Positions 24,616 to 34,321 of a stretch of 64,000 bases of DNA are shown piece after piece. The DNA comes from Streptomyces sp. PH10-H1 (lineage in GTDB: Bacteria; Actinomycetota; Actinomycetes; Streptomycetales; Streptomycetaceae), in NCBI RefSeq assembly GCF_030063355.1, contig NZ_JASISZ010000005.1, forward strand, positions 145,481 through 209,480. The letters run 5' to 3'. The notes under the pieces are model-generated. The model worked only from the letters and a program-made list of their open reading frames with translations. It was not told where the DNA came from and did not search any database. Both the position numbers and the translations under genes were made by a program. How positions within the stretch are numbered: position 1 is the first letter of the stretch; each line of letters begins with the position of its first letter.

Positions 24616-25791
24616 GTGCGTAATCGAACGATCATCATGGCGGGTCTGCCGCTCGCGACCGGGGCACTGCTCCTCTCCGCGTGCAGCAGTAACAAGGGAG
24701 GTGGTGGCGGTGGCAAGCCGTCCTACACGATTGCCTTCCAGGGGCCGCTGACCGGCCCGAACGCCCAGCTCGGCATCAACGAGGACTTCGGCGTCAGGCT
24801 GGCCCTCCAGCAGGCCAACGCCAAGGGCGACCTGCCGTTCACACTCAAATTCAAGGACGCCGACGACCAGGGCGACCCGGCGAAGGGCCCGAGCGCCGCG
24901 CAGCAGCTCATTGGTGACAGCAGTGTCGTGGCCGTGGTCGGCCCGACCTTCTCCGGCCCCACCAAGTCGGCCGAGCCGCTGTTCACCCAGGCGAACCTGG
25001 CTTCGGTGAGCGCGTCCGCGACCAACAGCCAGCTAACCTCGCTCGGCTTCAAGACGTTCTGGCGGGTGGTCCCTCCGGACTCGGCCCAGGGCTCCGCCGC
25101 TGCCGACTACATCGCCAAGAAACTGAAGGCGAAGAAGGTCTACGTCCTGGACGACAAGTCCGACTACGGCGTGGGACTGGCCGACAACGTCAAGTCGCAG
25201 CTCGTCAAGAACGGCGCCCAGGTGGTGACCGACAGCGTCGCCGCCGGCACCAACGACTACTCGGCCGTCGCCACCAAGATCGCCAATTCGGGCGCCGATG
25301 CGCTCTACTACGCGGGCTACTACGCGGACGCGGCTCCGCTGGCGAAATCACTCAAGCAGACGAACTTCGCCGGCACACCGATGTCCGGCGACGGTACGAA
25401 CGACCCGAAGTTCGTCCAGCTCGGGGGCGCAGCGGCCAACGGCTGGCAGTTCACCTGCCCCTGCCTGTCGGCGACCGCCGCGACCGACGCCACGGCGAAG
25501 GCGTTCGTCGCCGCCTACACGAAGCTGGCGAACCAGCCGCCCGGCACCTACTCACCGGAGGCGTACGACACCGCCAACACCATTATCTCGGTGATGAAGT
25601 CGATCGGGAAGGACGTCACCCGCGCCAAGGTCGTCGACGGATTGAAGACCGTGGATTACAAGGGGCTGACGAAGCAGATCAAGTTCCTGCCGAACGGTGA
25701 GGTCTCCGAGAAGGGCATCTTCATCTACGGCGTCAAGGACAACAAGATCACCTTGATCGGCACGGTGGACAAACTGATCGCCGGCAGCTGA
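24616..25791 (+). CDS. livK: Branched-chain amino-acid ABC transporter substrate-binding lipoprotein
   Basis: A 391-residue periplasmic-binding-protein-like type I (Peripla_BP_6) protein. The lipobox LLSAC follows a short signal sequence, then a Gly linker and the mature domain starting SYTIAFQGPLTGPNAQLG. Segments VVAVVGPTFSGPTKSAEPLF and YYAGYYADAAPLAKSLKQ match ligand-cleft regions of the Leu/Ile/Val family. GTG at 24616 has AGGGG 7 nt upstream. It is the first of five collinear genes livKHMGF. The ligand could also be another amino acid, urea or amide, since this family is broad. Confidence 0.9.
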   Translation: MRNRTIIMAGLPLATGALLLSACSSNKGGGGGGKPSYTIAFQGPLTGPNAQLGINEDFGVRLALQQANAKGDLPFTLKFKDADDQGDPAKGPSAAQQLIGDSSVVAVVGPTFSGPTKSAEPLFTQANLASVSASATNSQLTSLGFKTFWRVVPPDSAQGSAAADYIAKKLKAKKVYVLDDKSDYGVGLADNVKSQLVKNGAQVVTDSVAAGTNDYSAVATKIANSGADALYYAGYYADAAPLAKSLKQTNFAGTPMSGDGTNDPKFVQLGGAAANGWQFTCPCLSATAATDATAKAFVAAYTKLANQPPGTYSPEAYDTANTIISVMKSIGKDVTRAKVVDGLKTVDYKGLTKQIKFLPNGEVSEKGIFIYGVKDNKITLIGTVDKLIAGS

Positions 25792-25895
25792 TCCGAGGAT
25801 GCTTCAGGGTCCGAGCCGGTGCGGCCCGGGTGTATCGGGACGGTGTCCCGGGATCACCGGGCCGTACCGCTCGCGTAGAGGAAGACGTCACGCCC

Positions 25896-26825
25896 ATGTG
25901 TCTCACTGACCATTTCTGGCAGTTCCTGGTCCCGGGTCTCACCCTGGGCGCGCTCTACGCGCTGGTCGCCATCGGCTACACCCTGGTGTACGGCGTCCTT
26001 CAGCTGATCAACTTCGCGCACAGCGAAGTGTTCATGTCCGGCGGTTTCGGCGGCCTCTTCGTTACTCAGGCGCTGGTCGGCAGCGGCGGGACACCACACG
26101 GCTTCGATTCGGTGCTCTACATGATCACGGGCATCGCCATCGGCGCGGTGGTCGGCGGCTGTCTGGCCTTCCTGCTGGAGCGGGTGGCCTATCGGCCGCT
26201 GCGACGGCGGAACGCGCCGAGGCTGGTCTATCTGATCACCGCGATCGGTGCGTCCATCTTTCTGTTCAACCTGACCGGCAAGATGTTCGGCCGCGACAAG
26301 ACCAACATCCCCGAGCTGTACACGGACGGCGTGATCTTCAGGCTGTTCGGCGCGCAGGTCCGGGTACAGCAGATCGTTATCGTCGTGACCGCGGTCGTCA
26401 TGATGGTGCTGCTGGACACGGTCGTGTCCCGCACAAAGCTCGGCGCCGGTATCCGTGCGGTGGCGCAGGACGCGCAGACCGCGAGCCTGATGGGTGTCAA
26501 CATCAACCGGGTGATCTCACAGACCTTCGTGATCGGCGGCCTGCTCGGGGGCGCGGCCGGTTTCCTCTTCGGCTCGTACCTGAATGTGCATTACCAAATG
26601 GGCTTTCTGCCGGGCATCAAGGCGTTCGCCGCCGCGGTGCTCGGCGGAATCGGCAACATCCGGGGCGCGATGCTGGGCGGCCTGCTGCTGGGCATCGTGG
26701 AGAACCTGAGCCAGTCGTGCATGTCGAGCCAGTGGATCGACGTGATCGCCTTCATCGTGCTGATCCTGGTGCTGATGTTCCGGCCGACCGGAATCCTCGG
26801 CCAGCGTCTGGGGCGTGCCGCATGA
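25896..26825 (+). CDS. livH: Branched-chain amino-acid ABC transporter permease LivH
   Basis: A 309-residue inner-membrane permease with about eight hydrophobic segments. It begins LVPGLTLGALYALVAIGYT and has the LivH signature LINFAHSEVFMSGGF. The coupling segment GIRAVAQDAQTASLMGVN precedes the last helices, and LGGIGNIRGAMLGGLLLGI is also family-typical. ATG at 25896 gives the usual N-terminus. It is separated from livK by about 100 bp and overlaps livM by 4 bp. Confidence 0.92.
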   Translation: MCLTDHFWQFLVPGLTLGALYALVAIGYTLVYGVLQLINFAHSEVFMSGGFGGLFVTQALVGSGGTPHGFDSVLYMITGIAIGAVVGGCLAFLLERVAYRPLRRRNAPRLVYLITAIGASIFLFNLTGKMFGRDKTNIPELYTDGVIFRLFGAQVRVQQIVIVVTAVVMMVLLDTVVSRTKLGAGIRAVAQDAQTASLMGVNINRVISQTFVIGGLLGGAAGFLFGSYLNVHYQMGFLPGIKAFAAAVLGGIGNIRGAMLGGLLLGIVENLSQSCMSSQWIDVIAFIVLILVLMFRPTGILGQRLGRAA

Positions 26826-28168
26826 GCAGCAACGGGATGATGTCCGAGGCGCGGGCCCGCAGGTCGCGGCTGGACCCGCGATGGATGCGGTTGGGCGGCT
26901 GGCTGGTGATCGCCGCACTGCTGCGGCTGATGACCGACACAGCCCAGGGGACGCCGACGGACCACCTGCTGGTACTCCGCTCCGCCTTCTCTTCACTGGC
27001 CCTGCTCTGGTGGCTGGTGACCGGGGCCGTGGTCTGGGCGGTGCTGGAGGCGTACCGGGCCCGGGGGCTCGGGGCCGAGGCGGCTGAGCGGACCGCCGGG
27101 CCCCGCGAGCGCTGGGCGAAACTGTGGGACCGGCCGCTGAGCAAACGGCTGGCGCTGCTGGTGGTAGTGGTGCTGGCGATCCTCGTGCCGCCGGTGCTGA
27201 GCGAGTTCTACCAGCGGGTGCTGGTGGACCAGGTCGCGGTGTTCGTGCTGCTGGCGGTCGGCCTGAACGTCGTCGTCGGGTGGGCCGGTCTGCTGGACCT
27301 GGGGTATGTGGCGTTCTTCGCCATCGGTTCGTACACCGTCGCCTACTTCACGGGTGCACTCCCGGTGAAGCCGGGGTTCACCCTCAATCCGTTCGTGGTG
27401 ATGCCCATCGCCGTGGCGGTGTGCCTCATCGCCGGCCTGCTGCTGGGCGCGCCCACGCTGCGCTTGCGCGGCGACTACCTGGCGATCGTCACCCTGGGCT
27501 TCCATGAGATCGTCCAGCTGTTCATCGTGAACAAGAACACCTGGACGGGCGGCAATCAGGGGACGGGCCTCATCCCGCACTTCTCGATCAACATCCTGGG
27601 CATCCACTACGACTGGACACTGAACTCCCTGCCCTACTGGTATCTGTTCCTGGTGATGCTGGCGTTGGTGGTGATTCTCTTCTACCGCCTGGAGAACTCG
27701 AAGGTGGGCCGGACCTGGGCCGCTATCCGGGAGGACGAGGTGGCCGCGGCCGCCAACGGTGTTCCCACCGTCAAGTACAAGCTGATGGCCTTCTCGATCG
27801 GCGCCTCGACGTCGGGCTTCGCCGGTGTGCTGTATGCCTCCCGGTTCGGCTACGTCAATCCGGCGAGCTTCCCCGTCGTCCTGTCGATCAGCGTCGTCTC
27901 CTATGTCATCTTCGGCGGTATGGGATCGATCGTCGGCGTGATCGTCGGTGCCTCGGTGCTGACATTCCTGCCCGCGGTGTTCCAGGAGGAGAATCTCGTC
28001 AATCAGCAGGACATCACCATGTGGACCGGTGCGATCCTGGTAGTGATGATGATCTTCCGGTCGCAGGGCCTGATCCCGTCGCGCCGGCGTAAGCGTGAGC
28101 TGACGCTGGCGAGAGCGGGCGTAGCCGACGCCGACGCGATGTCGGAACCGGTGGAAGGGAAGATGTGA
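26822..28168 (+). CDS. livM: Branched-chain amino-acid ABC transporter permease LivM
   Basis: A 448-residue permease. Family signatures include AVGLNVVVGWAGLLDLGYVA, LRGDYLAIVTLGFHEIV and the coupling loop AAIREDEVAAAANGV. The N-terminal 110 residues add two hydrophobic segments and a basic linker absent from short LivM proteins but common in actinobacteria. ATG at 26822 overlaps the livH stop (ATGA), and its own stop overlaps livG, so the permeases and ATPases are translationally coupled. Confidence 0.92.
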   Translation: MSSNGMMSEARARRSRLDPRWMRLGGWLVIAALLRLMTDTAQGTPTDHLLVLRSAFSSLALLWWLVTGAVVWAVLEAYRARGLGAEAAERTAGPRERWAKLWDRPLSKRLALLVVVVLAILVPPVLSEFYQRVLVDQVAVFVLLAVGLNVVVGWAGLLDLGYVAFFAIGSYTVAYFTGALPVKPGFTLNPFVVMPIAVAVCLIAGLLLGAPTLRLRGDYLAIVTLGFHEIVQLFIVNKNTWTGGNQGTGLIPHFSINILGIHYDWTLNSLPYWYLFLVMLALVVILFYRLENSKVGRTWAAIREDEVAAAANGVPTVKYKLMAFSIGASTSGFAGVLYASRFGYVNPASFPVVLSISVVSYVIFGGMGSIVGVIVGASVLTFLPAVFQEENLVNQQDITMWTGAILVVMMIFRSQGLIPSRRRKRELTLARAGVADADAMSEPVEGKM

Positions 28169-29046
28169 TGACCGCCCCCACTGTGAACCGGCCGGCGGAC
28201 GCCGGCGAGACGCTGCTGACCGTGGAGAAGCTCACCCTGCGGTTCGGCGGCCTGACCAGCCTCAACGAGGTCGATCTCACGCTGCGCCAAGGCGAGATCC
28301 TGGCGGTCATCGGTCCCAACGGGGCCGGCAAGACCTCCCTGTTCAACTGCCTGACCGGGGTGTATGTCCCGCAGGAGGGCGCCATCGGCTTCGTCAAGGC
28401 GGACGGCTCGACCGTACAGCTGGTGAGCGGACCGGCCCGCCGGCGCCGCAGCCCGAAACCCCACGCGGTGAACAAGGCCGGAATCGCCCGGACCTTCCAG
28501 AACATCCGGCTGTTCCCCGCACTTTCCGCCTTCGAGAACGTGAAGATCGCGGCTGAGACACGGCAGCACACCGGCCCGGTAGGGGCGATGCTCGGCCTGC
28601 CGAACGCCCGCAGGAACGAGAAGACCAGCGACGCCCATACTGAGGAACTGCTGCGTTTCGTCGGGCTGGAAGCGGTGGAGAACGAGCTCGCCTCGTCGCT
28701 GTCGTACGGTGTCCAGCGTCGGCTTGAGATCGCCCGGGCACTCGCCACGGGACCGCGCCTCCTGCTGCTGGACGAGCCCGCGGCCGGCACCAACCCCACC
28801 GAGAAGCACGAGCTGGAACAGCTCATCCGGCGGATCAATGCCGAGCTGGGCGTGACCGTTCTGTTGATCGAGCACGACATGAAGCTGGTCATGTCGGTCG
28901 CGGACCGGGTCACGGTGCTCAACTTCGGCAAGGTGATCGCCGAGGGGTCGCCTGAGGTGGTCCAGCGGGACCCGGCGGTGATCGAGGCATACCTCGGCTC
29001 TGCCGAGGAGGACACCGGCGGAGCGGACGAGGAGCCACAGCCATGA
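28168..29046 (+). CDS. livG: Branched-chain amino-acid ABC transporter ATPase LivG
   Basis: A 292-residue ATPase. Walker A is GPNGAGKTS, the Q-loop follows ARTFQNIRLFPALSAFENV, the signature is LSYGVQRRLEIARALAT, and Walker B is LLLLDEPAAGTNP. The LivG-specific C-terminus reads FGKVIAEGSPEVVQRDPAVI. An insertion of about 20 residues (GPARRRRSPKPHAVNKAG) precedes the Q-loop. ATG at 28168 overlaps the livM stop; GTG at 28165 is an alternative. Confidence 0.93.
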   Translation: MTAPTVNRPADAGETLLTVEKLTLRFGGLTSLNEVDLTLRQGEILAVIGPNGAGKTSLFNCLTGVYVPQEGAIGFVKADGSTVQLVSGPARRRRSPKPHAVNKAGIARTFQNIRLFPALSAFENVKIAAETRQHTGPVGAMLGLPNARRNEKTSDAHTEELLRFVGLEAVENELASSLSYGVQRRLEIARALATGPRLLLLDEPAAGTNPTEKHELEQLIRRINAELGVTVLLIEHDMKLVMSVADRVTVLNFGKVIAEGSPEVVQRDPAVIEAYLGSAEEDTGGADEEPQP

Positions 29047-29810
29047 GTGCCACCGAGGTATCCGAGCCGTCCGGCGGCCGGCCGCCGGGCTCCGCCGCAC
29101 CCATGCTGGAGCTGCGGAACCTGGTCGTCGCCTACGGCGGCATCGAGGCGCTGAAAGGCATCGACCTCGTCGTCGAGGAGGGCGAGGTCGTCACGCTGCT
29201 CGGCGCCAACGGGGCGGGCAAGACCACCACGCTGCGGGCCATTTCGGGAATGCTGGCACCCCGCCAGGGCGAGGTGCTCTTCCGCGGCGAACGCGTGGAC
29301 GGCGTACCACCCCACGAAGTGGTCGGACTCGGACTCGGGCACGTCCCCGAAGGCCGCCGGGTGTTTCCCGTGATGTCTGTGCTCGAGAACCTCCAGATGG
29401 GCGCCTACCGGTTCCGGGGCGTGCCGAAGAAAGACCTGGAGCGGGTCTTCGGACTGTTTCCGGTACTCGCCGAGCGGCGCGGGCAGCTCGCCGGAACGCT
29501 CTCCGGTGGTGAGCAGCAGATGCTGGCCATCGGCCGCGCACTGATGGGCAAGCCGCGCCTACTGCTGCTGGACGAACCCTCGATGGGCCTGGCGCCGCTG
29601 ATCGTGGCCCAGATCTTCGACATCATCCGGGAGATCAACCAGCAGGGCACGACCGTCCTGCTGGTCGAGCAGAACGCCGCGCAGGCACTGAAACTCGCCA
29701 ACCGGGGCTACGTGCTGGAGACCGGGTCGATCGTGATGACGGACGCCGCTTCCGCGCTCCTCAACAACCCCAGAGTGCGCGCCGCATATCTGGGTGAGGG
29801 CGCGGCATGA
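29043..29810 (+). CDS. livF: Branched-chain amino-acid ABC transporter ATPase LivF
   Basis: A 255-residue ATPase that partners LivG. Walker A is GANGAGKTT, followed by the LivF hallmark GLGHVPEGRRVFPVMSVLEN, signature LSGGEQQMLAIGRALMG and Walker B LLLLDEPSMGLAP. The C-terminal GYVLETGSIVMTD is standard. ATG at 29043 overlaps the livG stop (ATGA). It is the last gene of the operon; the next gene starts 257 bp on with its own apparent promoter. Confidence 0.93.
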   Translation: MSATEVSEPSGGRPPGSAAPMLELRNLVVAYGGIEALKGIDLVVEEGEVVTLLGANGAGKTTTLRAISGMLAPRQGEVLFRGERVDGVPPHEVVGLGLGHVPEGRRVFPVMSVLENLQMGAYRFRGVPKKDLERVFGLFPVLAERRGQLAGTLSGGEQQMLAIGRALMGKPRLLLLDEPSMGLAPLIVAQIFDIIREINQQGTTVLLVEQNAAQALKLANRGYVLETGSIVMTDAASALLNNPRVRAAYLGEGAA

Positions 29811-30054
29811 GCGGTCGGCGCGCGGTGGCGGAGAGGCCAAGGACGATCCATCAACATCCGACTCCGCGAGGTCCGTGCGGATCCGGCGGCGGACGGCCCC
29901 GGCGACGTGAGGTGCGGGTGGACCAGTTCCGCGTCCGACGACGCGATCGACTCGGCGGCATCCTCCGCGAATACTCCCAAATCGCATGACACGGACAGGG
30001 TTTCGCTGCGCACAGGGGTGGTTGACCGGGGCCGTCCGCCGCTCCCGTGTCCCC

Positions 30055-30068
30055 TACTATCGGCAGGG
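30055..30068 (+). promoter_or_regulatory. Possible leaderless promoter of the helicase-associated gene
   Basis: TACTAT (30055-30060) resembles a -10 box and lies 7 nt before the GTG start at 30068, while no ribosome site precedes the GTG. Transcription would begin at or next to the start codon, giving a leaderless mRNA. A matching -35 box at ideal spacing is not obvious. Confidence 0.4.
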
Positions 30069-32461
30069 TGAAAAGCTCCATCGCCCTGAAGAACTGGCTC
30101 GCCGAGCGCACTCCCGAGCAGCTCACCGCACTCTTGGAGTTGCGGTCGCTGCCGCAGGCCGCCGGATACGGGCAGGCCCTGCGTACGCTGGGTCAGCTCG
30201 CCGACCACCTGCTGTCCGACGACTCCGTCAGCCGTGCGTTGGGCTCGCTGAGCGCTGGTGACCTGCAACTGCTGGCCGCCATCGCCCAGCTCGCCGACGC
30301 AAAGCACGGGCCCGCCCCCAGGGGACCCGCGCCGTCCCACGCCCATATGCCGCGCCGGGACCCCGAGCTCGATCCCGCGAGCCGCGCCATCGAGCGCACC
30401 GAGGTCCTGCGGCGGCTCGCACCCGACGCAGCGGCGCGGGCCGCCCTTCAGGAGGCCCTGGACCGTCTGGCCGAGCGGGTACTGGTCCTGCCCCCGCACA
30501 CCGCGAAGGTCGCGGTGCCGGCGCTGCTGCACCGCAGCTCGGCCGAGTTCCAGGGCTATGGCCGCCCCGTCGACCCGCTGCTCACCGACGCCTTCAACGC
30601 TCCCGAGGTCCATGGGATCGCCGACCGGCTGGGCCCGGGCCGGGACACAACCCGCGACGGTTCCCAGCGGCGGATCGTCACCTTCCTCCAGGATGCCGGG
30701 AAGGTACGGGAGCTGGCCGCCCAGGCCCCGCCCGCTGCCCGCGATCTGCTCGACAAGCTGGTGCCCGGGCCGCCTCTGCTGCGCACCCACTGCTTCGTCT
30801 CGCGATATGGCTACTACTCCGGCCCGAACCACAAGTTCACCGTGCGTCCCGGCGGTTCCGGCGATCCGGGTACCGACTGGCTGGCCGAGCGCGGCCTGGT
30901 GCTGCCCGTCGGCGCCGACCTCGTCGAGCTGCCGTACGAGATCGCCCGCGCCCTGCGCGGCGAGACTGCCCCCGGCCTGAACCTCGCCCCGCCCGCCCTC
31001 GCCCGCGCCGTACCGCTGCCCCGCAGCGCCGACGGCGAGGCCCAGGCGGCAGCCGGCGCAGCCGCCTGGCACGCCGAACTGGTGCTGCGCGCTGTGGCCG
31101 CCGGGCCGTTGTCGATCCGCAAGGCGGGTGGCATCGCGGTCCGCGACACCCGGCGGGTCGCCAAGGACGCCGGGATCGGCGAGGAACAGGCCCGCCTCTG
31201 GCTCGACCTCGCCTACAACGCCGACCTGCTCTGCCCGCATCAGGACGAGGTACCCGCCCCCGCGATGCGCGGCCGGCAACGTGGCCGCAAACAGGCCCCC
31301 GAGCCCCCGGCGCGGCTGCTGCCCACCCCCCGCTACGACACCTGGATCACCGCGGGCCCCGCCCAGCGGCTGCTGCCGCTACTGGTCACCTGGGGCGTCG
31401 TCCCGGAGATCTTCACCTACTGGCCGGCCGACGACGACCAGACCCCCGTCGCGCTGATCTCGCCCTCCGACGTGATGGCCGCCGTCCTGCGCCGAGGCAT
31501 CCTCGATGCCCTCGCCACCCTCCCCGCCGGCCACGGCATCACCGCCGGCGGGCTCGATGAACTGCTCACCTGCGCGGCCTGGTTCCGCCCCGCCCTCGCC
31601 GAGTTCCTGGGCACTCGCGACCTTCAGTCGCGTGCCGAGGCCACTCTCGCCGAGGCCGAACTGCTCGGCGTCACAGCCCACGGTGCGCTCACCGCCACCG
31701 GCCGCGCCCTGCGCGCCCTGCTGCACACCGGGGCCGTGCTCCACTTCCCGGCCGTCCCCGGCGCGGGCCCGGACCTGACCGGCCACCCCCGACTCGCCGC
31801 TGCGGTAGCGGAGTTGCAACTGGCCCTCGATACGCTGCTGCCCGCCCCGCGTACCACCGCCCGCTTCCAGGCCGATCTGACCGCCACCGTCACCGGCGCC
31901 GCCGCCCCCGACCTCACCGACCTGCTCGCCACCGTCGCCGATCGCGAATCCGAAGGACACGCCATCGTCTGGCGGATCACTCCGGCCTCACTGCGCCGCG
32001 CCTTCGACACCGGCCTGGACAGCGACACCTTGCTGGAGCGTCTGACCGCCGTCAGCGAAGGTGGCACCCCGCTGCCCCAGCCCCTCACCTACACCGTCAA
32101 GGACATCGCCCGAACCCACGGCCACCTGCGCGTGGTCCGCTCGACCTGCTGCATCCGCAGCGACGACGAACACCTCATCACCGAGGTCGCCGCCACTCGC
32201 GGCCTCACCAAACTGGGCCTGCGCAAGATCGCTCCGACTGTGCTGATCAGCACCGCGCCCCCACAGGCCACACTCACCGCACTACGCACCGCCGGATACA
32301 CCCCGGTGCTGGAAGCCGAGACGGGCACGACCGTACTGGAACGGGCCCCCGAGGAGCGCGCCGAGCCCCAGATGCCCGAAATCGCCGACGCCCATGCCCA
32401 CTACGGCCCGGGCCCGGCAACCGCTCCCGCACTCGCCGCCGCACTTCTGCACACAGGCTGA
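30068..32461 (+). CDS. Helicase-associated domain protein
   Basis: A 797-residue protein with Ala/Leu-rich repeated helical regions and a C-terminal segment (about residues 600-760; ATVADRESEGHAIVWRITPA, then VRSTCCIRSDDEHLITEVAA) matching the helicase-associated (Helicase_C_3) family of actinobacteria. These proteins often lie beside an XPB-like repair helicase, which is not present here. No Walker motifs are visible, so it is not itself an ATPase. GTG at 30068 appears leaderless. A role in DNA repair is inferred from family only. Confidence 0.82.
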   Translation: MKSSIALKNWLAERTPEQLTALLELRSLPQAAGYGQALRTLGQLADHLLSDDSVSRALGSLSAGDLQLLAAIAQLADAKHGPAPRGPAPSHAHMPRRDPELDPASRAIERTEVLRRLAPDAAARAALQEALDRLAERVLVLPPHTAKVAVPALLHRSSAEFQGYGRPVDPLLTDAFNAPEVHGIADRLGPGRDTTRDGSQRRIVTFLQDAGKVRELAAQAPPAARDLLDKLVPGPPLLRTHCFVSRYGYYSGPNHKFTVRPGGSGDPGTDWLAERGLVLPVGADLVELPYEIARALRGETAPGLNLAPPALARAVPLPRSADGEAQAAAGAAAWHAELVLRAVAAGPLSIRKAGGIAVRDTRRVAKDAGIGEEQARLWLDLAYNADLLCPHQDEVPAPAMRGRQRGRKQAPEPPARLLPTPRYDTWITAGPAQRLLPLLVTWGVVPEIFTYWPADDDQTPVALISPSDVMAAVLRRGILDALATLPAGHGITAGGLDELLTCAAWFRPALAEFLGTRDLQSRAEATLAEAELLGVTAHGALTATGRALRALLHTGAVLHFPAVPGAGPDLTGHPRLAAAVAELQLALDTLLPAPRTTARFQADLTATVTGAAAPDLTDLLATVADRESEGHAIVWRITPASLRRAFDTGLDSDTLLERLTAVSEGGTPLPQPLTYTVKDIARTHGHLRVVRSTCCIRSDDEHLITEVAATRGLTKLGLRKIAPTVLISTAPPQATLTALRTAGYTPVLEAETGTTVLERAPEERAEPQMPEIADAHAHYGPGPATAPALAAALLHTG

Positions 32462-32574
32462 ACAGCTCAGACCAGCGGAACGGACAGGGCGATCCACGGC
32501 CGTGCGCCTGCCGGACCTCATCCGCGCAGGCCACAACCCTCAGCCGCCATACGTCGGAGCGACGGGAGGCACGT

Positions 32575-33428
32575 TCACACGTCACGGCGCCGCACGACGA
32601 CCACCGCGAGCAGGACCGCGACGAGCGGCCAGAGCGCGTACACGATCCAGGAGCCGGGGACCGTGGCGGTGAACGCGACGGAGTCGGGATCCGGTGGCCA
32701 GTTCTCGACCAGGCGCCTCCAGGCGGTGACCGGCATCGCGTGGTTGACGTCGGCGGACCAGAGGCTCCTTTGCGAGAAGAGCGGGGGCAGCATCAGCAGT
32801 GTGAAGGTGCTGGTGACCATGGTCGTGGCGCTGTGCCGGATCAGGACGCCGAGCCCCAGGCCGATCAGTGCGCAGACCGGGGCCACCAGCGCGGACGCGG
32901 CCAGGGCGCGGAACACACCGGGGTGGGTGATCGGGACTCCGGCGTGCCGCCCGTTCAGGATCGCCTGGGAGACCAGGAAGCAACCGGTGGAGATGACCGT
33001 GCCGACCGCGGTCCAGAGCGCGGCGGTGACGACCGCCTTGGCCAGCACCGCCGAGCCGCGGGCGGGGACGGCCACGGTGGTGGTGCGGATCAGGCCGCTG
33101 CTGTACTCGCTCACGACGGTGATGGCGCCGATGCTGCCGGCGACGAGCATCAGCGTCCAGTAGCCGGCCGGCGGATAGGCGTCGAAGGCCAGGAAGTCGT
33201 GGGACTGCCGCGTGTTCGGGCCGGAGTCCGCGATGTTCTTGTAGTCCGCCATCGCCGCCGCGGCGGCGGACCCGATCACGAACAGGGTGGTGAGTGTGAT
33301 CGTCCACGGGTGGAGCGCAGGAACCGCATCTTGATCCACTCGGAGGCGAGCAGGTCGCGGAATCGAACGGGTGGTTCGGCGACGGGCGCCGCCGGGGTGG
33401 TCGGGGGGACGGAGGTGAGTGTGGTCAT
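32575..33428 (-). pseudogene. ABC-2 type transporter permease, frameshifted
   Basis: The N-terminus (MTTLTSVPPTTPAAPVAEPP, then LLASEWIKMRFLRST) is in one frame and the body (PWTITLTTLFVIGSAAAAA onward, six hydrophobic segments, ending VVVVRRRDV) in another. They join near 33307 at an ACCCG tract where one base appears lost. Otherwise the protein is a normal-length ABC-2 permease that would work with the adjacent ATPase. The ATPase is itself truncated, so decay is more likely than sequencing error, though a single missing C cannot be distinguished. The start overlaps the ATPase stop (ATGA). Confidence 0.8.
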
Positions 33429-34321
33429 CGGGGCTGTCCTGCCAGGTATTCGACGCTGTGGGCGGTGAGTTCCATGAAGGTCTCCTCCAGTGAGACGGTT
33501 CGGGTGGTCAGTTCGTGCAGCATGATCCGGTGCTCCAAGGCGAGCGCTCCGATCCGGTCCGCGGGCAACCCGGTCACGGCGAGCTTCTCTGCGCGGGCCG
33601 AGCCCTCCGGTTCGACCGACGTGCCTGCGGTGGTCAGCACGGCCGCCACCAGCGTGCAGACGCGCTTGTCCTTGATCCTCGCCCGCAGGCGGTCCATCAG
33701 GGCCGTGTGATCGATCTCGTCGAAACACGCCTTGATGTCTGCCTCCAGGACCCAGTGGAACTTGTTGGCCCCGGAAGACAGGTGGTGGATCTCGGCAATC
33801 GCGTCGTGTGCCCGCCGGTTGGGGCGGAACCCGTACGAGCACGGCATGAAGTCCGCCTCGAAGATGGGTTCGAGCACTGCTTTGAGGCTGGCCTGGACCA
33901 CCCGGTCGGCGACCGTGGGAATCCCCAGCGCGCGGAGCTTGCCGCTCGCCTTCGGGATCATCACCTGCCGCACTTCGACCGGCTCGAATGCGCCTGACTT
34001 CAGCGCGTCCCTGATGTGTTCCAAGAACGCCTCGACCCCGATCCAGGTCTCGATCAGGGCCACCGTGGCCCCGTCGGTTCCTGGGGTCCTCGCCCCGGTG
34101 TTGGTGGCCACGCGTTCCCACGCGTGCACCAGAAACGCCGGGTCGTAGACGAGGTTGAACAGGTCACCGAACCTGCGGGAGGAGTCTTCTCCCGCCCATC
34201 GGTGCAACTTGATCTGCATCTCCCGTACCGCGAAATGAGCCGAGTCAGGACCTGGCCACCGCACGGCGCCGGTATTCACCGGCGCTCCTTCGGGCATTGC
34301 ACTCCTCTCCTTGCTTGGCAC
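33425..34321 (-). pseudogene. Chimeric ORF: group II intron reverse transcriptase N-terminus fused to ABC ATPase C-terminus
   Basis: A 298-codon open frame. Residues 1-229 are the N-terminal half of a group II intron-encoded reverse transcriptase: LVYDPAFLVHAWERVATNTG, VMIPKASGKLRALGIPTVAD, YGFRPNRRAHDAI and FHWVLEADIKACFDEIDHT. The catalytic YADD block, maturase and endonuclease domains are missing. Residues 230-298 (LAVTGLPADRIGALALEHRI to ELTAHSVEYLAGQPR) are the C-terminal tail of an ABC-2 exporter ATPase, whose nucleotide-binding domain is gone. The joint is at about 33634. The stop overlaps the permease start as expected for the original transporter. Neither half should be active. Confidence 0.82.

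Noticed and set aside
29807..29989. A 60-codon frame overlapping the livF stop (ATGA)
   Set aside because: The overlap is tempting, but the product is Arg/Pro-rich with no similarity and no coding bias.
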